From the NCBI GenBank assembly GCA_002328035.1, contig DCVL01000021.1, positions 1 through 64,000 on the forward strand: a stretch of DNA of 64,000 nucleotides, in the 5' to 3' direction. The DNA comes from Geobacter sp. UBA2189. Its GTDB lineage: Bacteria; Desulfobacterota; Desulfuromonadia; Geobacterales; Pseudopelobacteraceae. Below, in pieces: positions 1 through 7,405 of the stretch; the first letter of the stretch is position 1, and each line of letters begins with the position of its first letter. The notes below the pieces were generated by a model. That model saw only the letters and a list, made by a program, of their open reading frames with translations, made no database searches and had not been told where the DNA came from. A program made the translations under genes and the position numbers.

Positions 1-9
1 TTCCGCCAT
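1..9 (-). CDS. 5' end of an unidentified gene running off the left edge
   Basis: Read on the minus strand, an ATG at 9-7 is followed by GCG GAA and then the window ends. An AAGGAGT ribosome binding site lies at 22-16, six bases before the ATG. Only three codons (Met-Ala-Glu) are visible, so the product cannot be named. The gene follows iclR on the same strand after about 100 bases and could be its regulatory target or operon partner. Confidence 0.6.
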
Positions 10-35
10 TTGTTTACTCCTTTCTCTGTAATCTT

Positions 36-50
36 GTTCGTAATAAGTTA
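36..50 (-). repeat. 15-base motif shared with the purH leader
   Basis: The plus-strand string GTTCGTAATAAGTTA here is identical to 59769-59783. Both copies lie just upstream of a minus-strand start codon in the same orientation. Here it extends to a short inverted repeat, GTAA-N4-TTAC (40-51). A shorter version (TTCGTAATGA) precedes the fumarase gene at 61607. It may be a shared promoter or leader element. Confidence 0.35.
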
Positions 51-115
51 CAAAACATGGTTACCAAACTACCGTTAAGCATTCCCCCTTTCGTTTTTTT
101 TGATGTAGAAAAACA

Positions 116-892
116 TCATGCAGGCATCTTTACATACCCGAACTTCATTGACAGGGTTTCGGCAACTTCGAGCATTGATGGGATAACCTCTTGTTCAAGC
201 CTCTCTTGAACCATCCCGAATGAAGGCACCAGCATAGTCAAAGCACCGACAACCTTGCCACCATAATCACGTATCGCAACAGCCACCGCGCATACACCCT
301 CACCAAAACCACCAACATCAATGGCAACACCTTTTTTTCTTATTTCATCCAGCTCTAGCTGTAACTGGACGGGATCAGGCACTACAGGGTTCTTTCTACG
401 ACGTCCGTTGATACGTTCAAGAAGATCCAAAGAACTTAAAGACTTGATTACCTTGCCAGCAGCGTTAGTAAAAAAGGGGAAGCGACGCCCAACCATATCC
501 GATGTGTTAACCTGCTGAAATGAATCAACCAGATCAAGAAAAAACACTTCGTCACGATCAAGAACTGTAAAACAGACTGCCTCTTCATGCTTGCGAGCCA
601 ACGATTCCATAACAGGATGGACTATCCTTATAAGATTGGCGTTTTTCAGAATCCTCTGAGCCATACTGAAGGAATGAAGTCCGAGGCAATAAGTTCCAAG
701 TTGTTCATCCCTCTCAACAAGCCCCTTATCTTCAAGTGTATCCAGTAATGCTGTTATTTTTTTACGGTGCATCTTTAAAATCTTGGCAAGTTGTGGAACT
801 GTTGCAGCCCGTTCATCAGATGCAAGGGCTTCCAACAGGTCTATAGCCTTAACTACCACCTGAGTTGTGTATGTTCCCTTGTCCCGTTCCAT
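116..892 (-). CDS. IclR-family transcriptional regulator
   Basis: A 258-residue protein with the IclR layout. An N-terminal winged helix-turn-helix lies at about residues 9-70 (VVVKAIDLLEAL, VPQLAKIL, ALLDTLEDKGLVER), followed by an IclR effector-binding domain at about 85-250 (FFTNAAGKVI, GVCAVAVAIRDYGG). Such proteins are dimeric one-component repressors or activators that sense small carboxylic or aromatic acids. The length is normal for the family. It is divergent from the CBS gene across an AT-rich spacer and is followed on the same strand by the start of another gene, a plausible target. The effector cannot be inferred from sequence. Confidence 0.92.
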   Translation of the reverse strand: MERDKGTYTTQVVVKAIDLLEALASDERAATVPQLAKILKMHRKKITALLDTLEDKGLVERDEQLGTYCLGLHSFSMAQRILKNANLIRIVHPVMESLARKHEEAVCFTVLDRDEVFFLDLVDSFQQVNTSDMVGRRFPFFTNAAGKVIKSLSSLDLLERINGRRRKNPVVPDPVQLQLELDEIRKKGVAIDVGGFGEGVCAVAVAIRDYGGKVVGALTMLVPSFGMVQERLEQEVIPSMLEVAETLSMKFGYVKMPA

Positions 893-1213
893 TTTGTTCT
901 CCAGAGCTTTATCAAATTTTGTTTTATAAAAGATTTAATAGCATGTATATACTCATTTAATATTATGTTTTAAAATTGTCAACGAGTTTTTTATATAACC
1001 TGTTATTGTTTTTATTTTGTATTAATATCGATAGGTTAAAAATGTCAGTTTCTAATTTGTCTAATTATTATTGCAAATATATACCTTTAAAACACAAAAA
1101 ATTATAAAGTTGTTTCATAATAGTGATAAACAATGGTTACACTGCTGTCAGCAAAACATAAAATCATAAAAAAGGCTGTTTAATTAACACTGTTTATGCG
1201 TCGGGAGGAGACC
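893..1213. other. AT-rich divergent intergenic region
   Basis: About 320 bases separate iclR (minus) from the CBS-DUF294 gene (plus). The stretch is very AT-rich with many runs of A and T and should hold both promoters and probably an IclR operator. I found no convincing coding frame, RNA gene or well-spaced -35/-10 pair. Confidence 0.5.
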
Positions 1214-2671
1214 ATGCTGGAGAGCCAGATTAGTCAGGATAGTTTCTATTTTATTGAGGTTGCATTGCTATGCGATCGTATTCCTGTTATCTGCAAGCCT
1301 GAAACCGGGCTTATTGAGATGGCTGGCCTGATGCAGGAACATAATATTTCAGGCATTGTAGTTACAGAGGGTGTCATGCCTCTGGGTATTGTTACCCTCC
1401 GCGATCTCAGACAAGTTGTTGCATCGAACCATCAGGCTATTGAGAAGATGACTGTTAAGGATCTGATGCAGACTGAACTTATAACTATCCGTCGCAAGGA
1501 TTACCTTTTTAAGGCAATTTTCAAGATGGCTCGTTACAACATTCATCGGCTTGTTGTAGTTAATGATGACGGCAGCCTCGCCGGAGTTATAACCAATTCA
1601 GATCTTTTGCGTATTCAGAGCCGTTGTCCACTCTATCTCTCACAGGCTATTGAAGATTCACTAACCTTTGAACAGCTACGATCCGGCTCTATCCGCCTTA
1701 TTGAATTTCTTAATTTTGTTGTTAAGGCAGGCGCAGATATTGAAAGTCTTGTCTCTTTGATTTCACATTTCAATGATTTGATGAACCTTCGGGTTATAGC
1801 TCTGCTTGAAGAGCTGGAAGATGTAAGATTACCTAGATCTGCCGCTTTTATGGTGTTGGGAAGCGAAGGGAGGGAAGAACAGACTCTAAGGACTGATCAG
1901 GATAATGCCATTGTCTACGCCGATAATGTTAGCGAAGAGGAGTTGCTTCAGATAAAGGTTTTTGCAGAACGGATGGTAGAACGGCTCGAATTTATCGGCG
2001 TTCCCAGGTGTCCTGGGGGGATCATGGCCAGCAATCCGCAGTGGTGCCATAGTATCTCAACATGGCAAAAGATAATCACTGTATGGATCAGTTCACCTAC
2101 TTCAGAGAATATTGTTAGATTCGGGATGTTTCAGGATATGCGTATTATTCACGGAAACCTTTCACTGGGTAAGAAACTGCGTGAACATCTGATTGATACA
2201 AGCCAACAGCATTCGCTGTTTTTTGCACATCTTGCTTACAACGTAACCCAGTTTGAACCGCCTCTTGGACTTTTCGGCAAAATAAAACTTGAGCAGAGTC
2301 CTGAACACAAGGGAACCGTTGATCTAAAGAAAGGGGGAATATTTACAATTACCCAAGGGATAAGTCTGCTTGCTCTGTTACACAGGAATATGGGGAGAAG
2401 CACCTGGGAAAAGATTGGATGGCTTAGACAGGATAGCAAGATATCTCGGGATGATCTTGACAGCATTCAGGAGGCATTCAGCTTTCTAGTAAGATTGAGG
2501 CTGATGCTGCAACTTAATGAACTGTCTGAAGCAAAAATGCCTGGCAATCATTGTAATCCTAAAAAATTGAGCAACCGTGAACAGGAACAGTTGCGCTCTG
2601 CCTTTAAAGGTGTAAATCTCCTTATTCAGATTTTAAAGGATATCTTCCAGCTGGATCTTATAGCCCATTAA
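1214..2671 (+). CDS. CBS-pair and DUF294 nucleotidyltransferase-like protein
   Basis: A 485-residue cytoplasmic protein. Two CBS motifs lie at about residues 15-140 (GIVVTEGVMPLGIVTLRDL; HRLVVVNDDGSLAGVITNSDLL). A DUF294 putative nucleotidyltransferase domain follows, with GSEGREEQTLRTDQDNAIVY near 215-235, resembling the GS-x(n)-DxD core of GlnD-type enzymes, then a helical DUF294 C-terminal domain. CBS pairs usually bind adenine nucleotides, so this is probably a nucleotide-sensing signalling enzyme with unknown target. An upstream in-frame ATG at 1196 exists, but the GGGAGGAG site at 1203-1210 sits 3 bases before the ATG at 1214, so the later start is preferred. It converges with znuB. Confidence 0.85.
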   Translation: MLESQISQDSFYFIEVALLCDRIPVICKPETGLIEMAGLMQEHNISGIVVTEGVMPLGIVTLRDLRQVVASNHQAIEKMTVKDLMQTELITIRRKDYLFKAIFKMARYNIHRLVVVNDDGSLAGVITNSDLLRIQSRCPLYLSQAIEDSLTFEQLRSGSIRLIEFLNFVVKAGADIESLVSLISHFNDLMNLRVIALLEELEDVRLPRSAAFMVLGSEGREEQTLRTDQDNAIVYADNVSEEELLQIKVFAERMVERLEFIGVPRCPGGIMASNPQWCHSISTWQKIITVWISSPTSENIVRFGMFQDMRIIHGNLSLGKKLREHLIDTSQQHSLFFAHLAYNVTQFEPPLGLFGKIKLEQSPEHKGTVDLKKGGIFTITQGISLLALLHRNMGRSTWEKIGWLRQDSKISRDDLDSIQEAFSFLVRLRLMLQLNELSEAKMPGNHCNPKKLSNREQEQLRSAFKGVNLLIQILKDIFQLDLIAH

Positions 2672-2708
2672 GAGGGGTGCTCAGACCGGAAAGCAAAAAG
2701 TTTGGACT

Positions 2709-3536
2709 TTAGTATCTGTGTGATAGAGCTCTTATCCGCCTTAATAGAAAAGAAAGAGAGAAAACAGTGAACGCCAGCAGTATAATTGTGGCTCCGGAAG
2801 GCAGATTAAGCATAAAAGAGATTACAATCCCCCCCACAACAGAAAAAATGGAAAACAATACTGCAAGAATAACTGTCATTCTGAAACCACGCGCAACTTG
2901 CAGAGCCGCCGATGCAGGCAGGATAAGCAAAGCAGAAATAAGCATTATCCCAACCAGCTTCATTGCCAAGACAACCGTCAACGCAGTAAGCGCCGCAAGA
3001 AGGTTATTCAGGAAACCTACCTTAATCCCGCTGACAGAGGCGATCTCTTCGTTAAATGTCAGGGCAACCAACTCATTGTAGTAAAACCATAAAAGAGCCA
3101 TTACTATAATAAACAAAGCAGCTGCTATCACCAGTTCTGCACTGCTTATAGCCAGTATACTACCAAAAAGATAACTGAACAGATCAACCCCATACCCCTT
3201 GCCAACTACCGCAAGCATAACACCTAGCGAGATTCCTACTGAAGATACGATACCTATTGCAGCATCACCACCAAGTCTGGCTTTTGATGCAAGCTTGAGG
3301 ATCCCTATAGATACAAGGAGCATGGCAGGTAACGATACAAGGAGCATAGCTGCCCCCTGTAAGCCTGCAAATAAAGCCAGCGCAACAGCTCCGAAAGTGG
3401 TGTGGGCAAGCCCGTCACCTATAAGCGACAATCGTCTCAGCACCAGAAAAACACCGAGCACTGCACAGAGCACCCCAATAAGGATACCTGCCAACAGAGC
3501 TCGCTGAATAAATCCGTAAGAAAACATCTCAATCAT
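2709..3536 (-). CDS. znuB: Zinc/manganese ABC transporter permease
   Basis: A 275-residue membrane protein of the ABC-3 family with about eight hydrophobic helices; the N-terminal segment carries the family-typical LRRLSLIGDGLAHTTFGAV. It is the membrane channel of a periplasmic-binding-protein-dependent divalent metal importer. It is last in znuA-znuC-znuB. There is no obvious Shine-Dalgarno before its ATG at 3536, but a tiny upstream frame overlaps that ATG as ATGA, suggesting coupled translation. Zinc rather than manganese is inferred from the histidine-rich loop of the binding protein. Confidence 0.9.
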   Translation of the reverse strand: MIEMFSYGFIQRALLAGILIGVLCAVLGVFLVLRRLSLIGDGLAHTTFGAVALALFAGLQGAAMLLVSLPAMLLVSIGILKLASKARLGGDAAIGIVSSVGISLGVMLAVVGKGYGVDLFSYLFGSILAISSAELVIAAALFIIVMALLWFYYNELVALTFNEEIASVSGIKVGFLNNLLAALTALTVVLAMKLVGIMLISALLILPASAALQVARGFRMTVILAVLFSIFSVVGGIVISFMLNLPSGATIILLAFTVFSLSFLLRRIRALSHRY

Positions 3537-3589
3537 AATCTGTTATGGGTGAAGGTTTTGCGGACAGCATCCTGGAGTTTAAGTCCCAT
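3533..3589 (-). other. Possible 18-codon coupling ORF between znuC and znuB
   Basis: After the znuC stop, a short frame begins with ATG at 3589 (MGLKLQDAVRKTFTHNRL) and ends with a TGA sharing bases with the znuB ATG (3533-3536, ATGA). Because znuB has no clear ribosome binding site, translation of this frame could deliver ribosomes to znuB. It may equally be a meaningless gap frame. Confidence 0.25.
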
Positions 3590-3618
3590 TATTACTGCTG
3601 CATGAACCTTCTCTTTCT

Positions 3619-4368
3619 TCAATGTCTGTGGCAAATCAGGTGTTGCGAATGTTCCCCGAAAAAGGCTGTCATTTCAGGTGATTTACAAAATTCTTCAAAT
3701 GTCCCCCAGAAAAGGGCTTTCTTATCCAGATAGAGCATTCTGTAGGCATATTTTCCGATAGTCCCGGAATCATGCGTTACCAGGAGCACGGTAGTACCAC
3801 TAGTCTTGTTCATTTGCGAAATCATCTCATAAAAGCGTTCCCTTATCTCAGGATCCAGGGCAGCGGTAGGCTCATCCATTATCAGCAGTTCCGGTTTGTT
3901 AACCAGGGCTCGAGCCAGCATAACCCTCTGCTGCTGACCACCTGACAGTTCACCTATCAAACGATTATGAAGATGGCCTATTCCGAGAAGTTCAAGCATT
4001 TCGAGCACTTCTCTGTGATCGTCTCGACTTATACGACGCGGAAGGCGTTTACCGGCAAGCAATCCCATTTGGACAATCTCTGCCACTGTAGCAGGAAATG
4101 AGGGGTTCATATGTCCCATATTCTGAGGTAGATATCCAAGCTGATTCCACTTGGTAAAGCTTTCACTCGACTCACCCAGAATATTGATAAAGCCCTGACT
4201 TATCGGCATAAGCCCCAAAAGAGCACGCACCAACGTACTCTTACCCGAACCGTTTGGGCCTACAATTCCAAGGTATTCTCCCCTTTCAACGCTGAAGGTT
4301 ATCCCTGAGAGAACCTCGACTCCTGCATGTCTACAGGTAAGATTATCTACCTTTATAAGTTCTTGCAT
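3619..4368 (-). CDS. znuC: Zinc ABC transporter ATP-binding protein
   Basis: A 249-residue ABC ATPase. Walker A GPNGSGKST lies near residues 37-45, the signature LSGGQQQR near 141-148, and Walker B LLIMDEP near 161-167, followed by the switch histidine in LLVTHD. It energises metal import with ZnuB and ZnuA. Its start lies inside the 3' end of znuA (16-base overlap), so the genes are co-transcribed and probably translationally coupled. The C-terminus is histidine-containing (HSQHLICHRH), as in several zinc importer ATPases. Confidence 0.92.
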   Translation of the reverse strand: MQELIKVDNLTCRHAGVEVLSGITFSVERGEYLGIVGPNGSGKSTLVRALLGLMPISQGFINILGESSESFTKWNQLGYLPQNMGHMNPSFPATVAEIVQMGLLAGKRLPRRISRDDHREVLEMLELLGIGHLHNRLIGELSGGQQQRVMLARALVNKPELLIMDEPTAALDPEIRERFYEMISQMNKTSGTTVLLVTHDSGTIGKYAYRMLYLDKKALFWGTFEEFCKSPEMTAFFGEHSQHLICHRH

Positions 4369-5321
4369 ACCAGTCCGGTTTTAAGATTTTTAAGATTCTC
4401 TTCCATAAGCTGTATAAATGTAACACCTTTTTTCATATCTTCAGGAGAGAGATTTGGAGCGGCGTATAACATAAGCACTGTTGCGCCAGTCTCTCCTGCA
4501 ATGGTTCGCGCTACTCTTGGGGTAACAAGCTCTTCTGTAAAGATAGCCTTTACCTTGTTGTTCCGTACCTGTTGAACAAGCTCAGCAAGCCTGTGAGGAG
4601 TAGTCTCAAGCTCTGCAGTAACACCGGCTGCAGGGTGATACTCAAGATTATAGCGTTTTGTCATGTAGCCAAAGGCGGCATGCCCACCATGCAGCAAAAT
4701 CCTGCTCTGACAGTCAGCAAGTCCCTCCTTGTAGCTCTTGTCAAGATTTGCAAGCCGCTCTGTCAGTATGCCTGCCCTGCGGCGGTACTGTTCTGCCCCC
4801 TCAGGATCAGCCGAAATGAATGCATCAAGAAGTCTGGCAACTATAGCCTGATCTATACTGAAATCCAGCCAGAGATGCGGATCAAATGACTCTTTCTGAT
4901 TCTTGTGAGCATGGTTGTGCCGATTATCACCTTTTCCTGTATAGGTTGGCGCAGGCAAAAGAGAAATCCCCTCAGCTACAGAAACAACTCTTACCTTCTT
5001 ACGATCAATACCAGCGAGAACCCGATCCGCCCAGGGTTCCATAAAAGGACCTATGTATACGAACATTGCCGCCCGATGAATTCTGGCAAGGTCATCAGGC
5101 CTCGGCTCAAAGTGATGCGGCCCGATACCTGGTGGCAGCAGAAGTTGAACATCCATACGATCACCGGCAATGGTTCTTGCAAAATCGTACAGAGGAAAGA
5201 GAGTAGTCACAACCACTGGCCGCGCTGGCTGCCCCGTTGTTTTATTGTTTCCCTGACATCCGAAGAGAAATAACGCCGTAATTAAAATAAAAAAAACAAT
5301 TGAAAATATTTTTTTAACCAT
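4353..5321 (-). CDS. znuA: Periplasmic zinc-binding lipoprotein of the ABC importer
   Basis: A 322-residue cluster A-I metal-binding protein. The signal peptide ends in a lipobox (LFGC), predicting a lipid-anchored protein. Likely metal ligands are in GPHHFEPRP, DPHLWLD and HGGHAAFGY, and a short histidine-rich loop (NRHNHAHKN) precedes DPHLW, which favours zinc. The frame is open further upstream, but AAGGAGG at 5337-5331 lies nine bases before the ATG at 5321, which also begins a proper signal sequence (MVKKIFSIVFFIL). First gene of the zinc uptake operon; zinc-responsive control is expected, but I found no convincing Zur box. Confidence 0.92.
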   Translation of the reverse strand: MVKKIFSIVFFILITALFLFGCQGNNKTTGQPARPVVVTTLFPLYDFARTIAGDRMDVQLLLPPGIGPHHFEPRPDDLARIHRAAMFVYIGPFMEPWADRVLAGIDRKKVRVVSVAEGISLLPAPTYTGKGDNRHNHAHKNQKESFDPHLWLDFSIDQAIVARLLDAFISADPEGAEQYRRRAGILTERLANLDKSYKEGLADCQSRILLHGGHAAFGYMTKRYNLEYHPAAGVTAELETTPHRLAELVQQVRNNKVKAIFTEELVTPRVARTIAGETGATVLMLYAAPNLSPEDMKKGVTFIQLMEENLKNLKTGLVCKNL

Positions 5322-5355
5322 GCCAACTAACCTCCTTACGGATATTGTATTGTAC

Positions 5356-5384
5356 ATAATAGACTGCATTTCTCTTCCTTGCAA
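5356..5384 (-). promoter_or_regulatory. Predicted znuA promoter
   Basis: On the minus strand TTGCAA (5384-5379), 17 bases, then TATTAT (5361-5356), about 35 bases upstream of the znuA ATG. The -35 hexamer is its own reverse complement and also serves the divergent chemoreceptor promoter. Confidence 0.5.
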
Positions 5385-5406
5385 TTATCCTCTTCTTGGC
5401 TATACT
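5379..5406 (+). promoter_or_regulatory. Predicted chemoreceptor promoter
   Basis: TTGCAA (5379-5384), 16 bases, then TATACT (5401-5406), about 42 bases before the ATG at 5449. The -35 element coincides base for base with that of the divergent znuA promoter. Confidence 0.5.
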
Positions 5407-5448
5407 GTACAAGTGTTGTTCATATAAACGTTGTAAAGGAGCATAGAT

Positions 5449-6570
5449 ATGGGACTTTTCGGCGGCTCTAACAGACAGGAACTTACAGATAAAGATAATG
5501 AGATAAAGAAACTGATGCAGATGCTGGATAATGTTGACAATGTTGTAATGCTCTGCGACACAACAAGCGACAATAGTATCTTTTATCAGAACCGCCGCGC
5601 CAAAGAGCTGCTACAGCAGCACCGCTCCGAGTTGAATTCAGGCCTTAGAGGAGCTGATGTAGCAAACTCGTTTGGCAAGTCAATTCACCAGTTTCACAAG
5701 GATCCTGCACGTATCCGCCAAATATTTGCAAACCCTAAAACAAGCATGCCTCATTCTGCCGACATACCGATAGGCAACATAACACTACAGACCAAAACCT
5801 ACCCTATTTGGGATCCTAATGAAAGTAACAAGGTACTCTGCTTCATGGCCTGCTGGAACGATATAACAGCTGAGAGAACCGTAAAGGAACAGCAGTACAA
5901 GGATATTGAAAGAAAAAATTATCTTGAAGAGCGGATCCATCAGATTGCAACAGCAATGGAAGAGATGAGCATGACCGTAAACGAGGTTGCAGGCAATACT
6001 ACAAATGCAGCCGACTCTGCAGCTCAGGTCGCAGAATCCGCCCATGAAGGTCAACGGGTGGTAAACCAGGCTGTAAAAGGAATGCAGCAGGTTGCCGCAG
6101 TTGTCAGGTCATCTGCCCAGATAGTGGGTAATCTGGGAGCAACCTCTGAGAAGATTGGTGAAATAGTCAACGTCATAAATGAAATAGCAGATCAGACAAA
6201 CCTGCTCGCACTTAACGCGGCAATAGAGGCAGCAAGAGCGGGTGAAATGGGGCGCGGATTTGCAGTAGTGGCGGATGAAGTCAGACGACTGGCAGAAAGA
6301 ACAATGACTTCAACAAAGCAGATAGGCGCAATGGTAAACGAGATTCAGTCAAACACCCAAAAGGCAGTTGAATCAATAGAAAGCGGTAAGACAGAGGCAG
6401 AGAAGGGGGAACACCTCTCAAACCAGGCTGAATCATCATTGGCAGCCATTGTTGAATCGGTTGAAAACATAAAGAATCTGATTGCACAGATTGCTACCGC
6501 TTCTGAAGAACAGGCAGCTACAGCGACTGTAATTGCAGGTAACCTTGAAGAGATTTCCAGAGCCAGCTGA
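5449..6570 (+). CDS. Soluble methyl-accepting chemotaxis protein with PAS-like sensor
   Basis: A 373-residue chemoreceptor without transmembrane helices. Residues 1-145 form a PAS-like sensor region (MLDNVDNVVMLCDTTSD... FMACWNDITAERT). The rest is the coiled-coil signalling domain, with the conserved hairpin tip (EIADQTNLLALNAAIEAARA and GRGFAVVADEVRRLAERT) near residues 245-285. It should control CheA through CheW, and a CheW gene lies convergently just downstream. AAAGGAG precedes the ATG by seven bases. The signalling domain is short, with the C-terminal methylation helix barely longer than needed. The ligand is unknown; cytosolic location suggests an internal redox or metabolic cue. Confidence 0.9.
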   Translation: MGLFGGSNRQELTDKDNEIKKLMQMLDNVDNVVMLCDTTSDNSIFYQNRRAKELLQQHRSELNSGLRGADVANSFGKSIHQFHKDPARIRQIFANPKTSMPHSADIPIGNITLQTKTYPIWDPNESNKVLCFMACWNDITAERTVKEQQYKDIERKNYLEERIHQIATAMEEMSMTVNEVAGNTTNAADSAAQVAESAHEGQRVVNQAVKGMQQVAAVVRSSAQIVGNLGATSEKIGEIVNVINEIADQTNLLALNAAIEAARAGEMGRGFAVVADEVRRLAERTMTSTKQIGAMVNEIQSNTQKAVESIESGKTEAEKGEHLSNQAESSLAAIVESVENIKNLIAQIATASEEQAATATVIAGNLEEISRAS

Positions 6571-6594
6571 CAGATACCACTATTATCTTCAAAC

Positions 6595-6628
6595 GCAGAA
6601 AGCCGGAGAAACTTATCCGGCTTTCTGC
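6595..6628. terminator. Hairpin between convergent chemoreceptor and cheW
   Basis: A perfect 13-bp stem, GCAGAAAGCCGGA with TCCGGCTTTCTGC, around an 8-base loop. It lies 25 bases after the chemoreceptor stop and 45 bases beyond the cheW stop, so it can serve both. Neither side has a strong U-run. Confidence 0.65.
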
Positions 6629-6673
6629 ATACATATATATGCATTTATTTGTTATTGCTAAAAAAACTTAAAA

Positions 6674-7180
6674 CTAATCAGCTACACTTCCAAAATACTC
6701 ACGTTCCTGGGGTGAGAACATCCTGTCAACATCCATTACTATAAGAAGCCTTTCGGTATGATTAAATACACCTGTAATGAACTCCTGATCTACGTTTCCT
6801 GAAACCATAACTGGAGGTGGCTGAATCTCGCTCGAATGGATCCTTATAACCTCTGAAACAGCATCAACTATGAATCCTGTAAGACCCCCACCGACATCCA
6901 TAACCATAATCCTTGTATGACTGTCATAATCGGATTCTGGCAGACCAAACCGCTTCCGCATAGAGATGATTGGAATAACCTTGCCCCGAAGGTTGATTAT
7001 TCCTTCCACATAATGAGGGGTGTTGGGCATCTTTGTAATGCCAGGCATACGGATTATCTCTCTAACCTTTAAAACTTCAACCCCGTACTCTTCATTACTG
7101 AGCATAAAACTTACCAGTTGGATCAACTGTTCGCCTGTACTGACACCTTCTCCACTCTTAACAAGGGCGGTGGTAGACAT
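6674..7180 (-). CDS. cheW: CheW chemotaxis coupling protein
   Basis: A 168-residue single-domain CheW. The fold is visible from QLVSFMLSNEEYGVEVLKVREIIR through the receptor/CheA-binding core (YVEGIINLRGKVIPIISMRKRF) to RLLIVMDVDRMF. It tethers CheA to chemoreceptors, probably the convergent neighbour among others. AGGAGG lies six bases upstream of the ATG. An N-terminal tail of about 20 residues precedes the domain. Confidence 0.95.
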   Translation of the reverse strand: MSTTALVKSGEGVSTGEQLIQLVSFMLSNEEYGVEVLKVREIIRMPGITKMPNTPHYVEGIINLRGKVIPIISMRKRFGLPESDYDSHTRIMVMDVGGGLTGFIVDAVSEVIRIHSSEIQPPPVMVSGNVDQEFITGVFNHTERLLIVMDVDRMFSPQEREYFGSVAD

Positions 7181-7405
7181 TTAAACCTCCTGCAAAAGAA
7201 TTGGCCGAAACATGTTCAAATAATACCACAGTTTTTAAAAAGGGAAAATACTATTACTTTCGCACTAAAGTCAGCTTTGGCTCGTAACTACCTCCATAAA
7301 CTATAAAATTGACAGCATTCATTACTGCCGAGTATAATCAGATTCTAATTATGTACTTATCAACTCTATCCATATTTTCCTATCGAGACCGTATAACGGT
7401 ATATC

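Noticed and set aside
5345..5361. TGTACA-centred sequence before znuA as a Zur box
   Set aside because: Symmetry does not extend beyond the six central bases.
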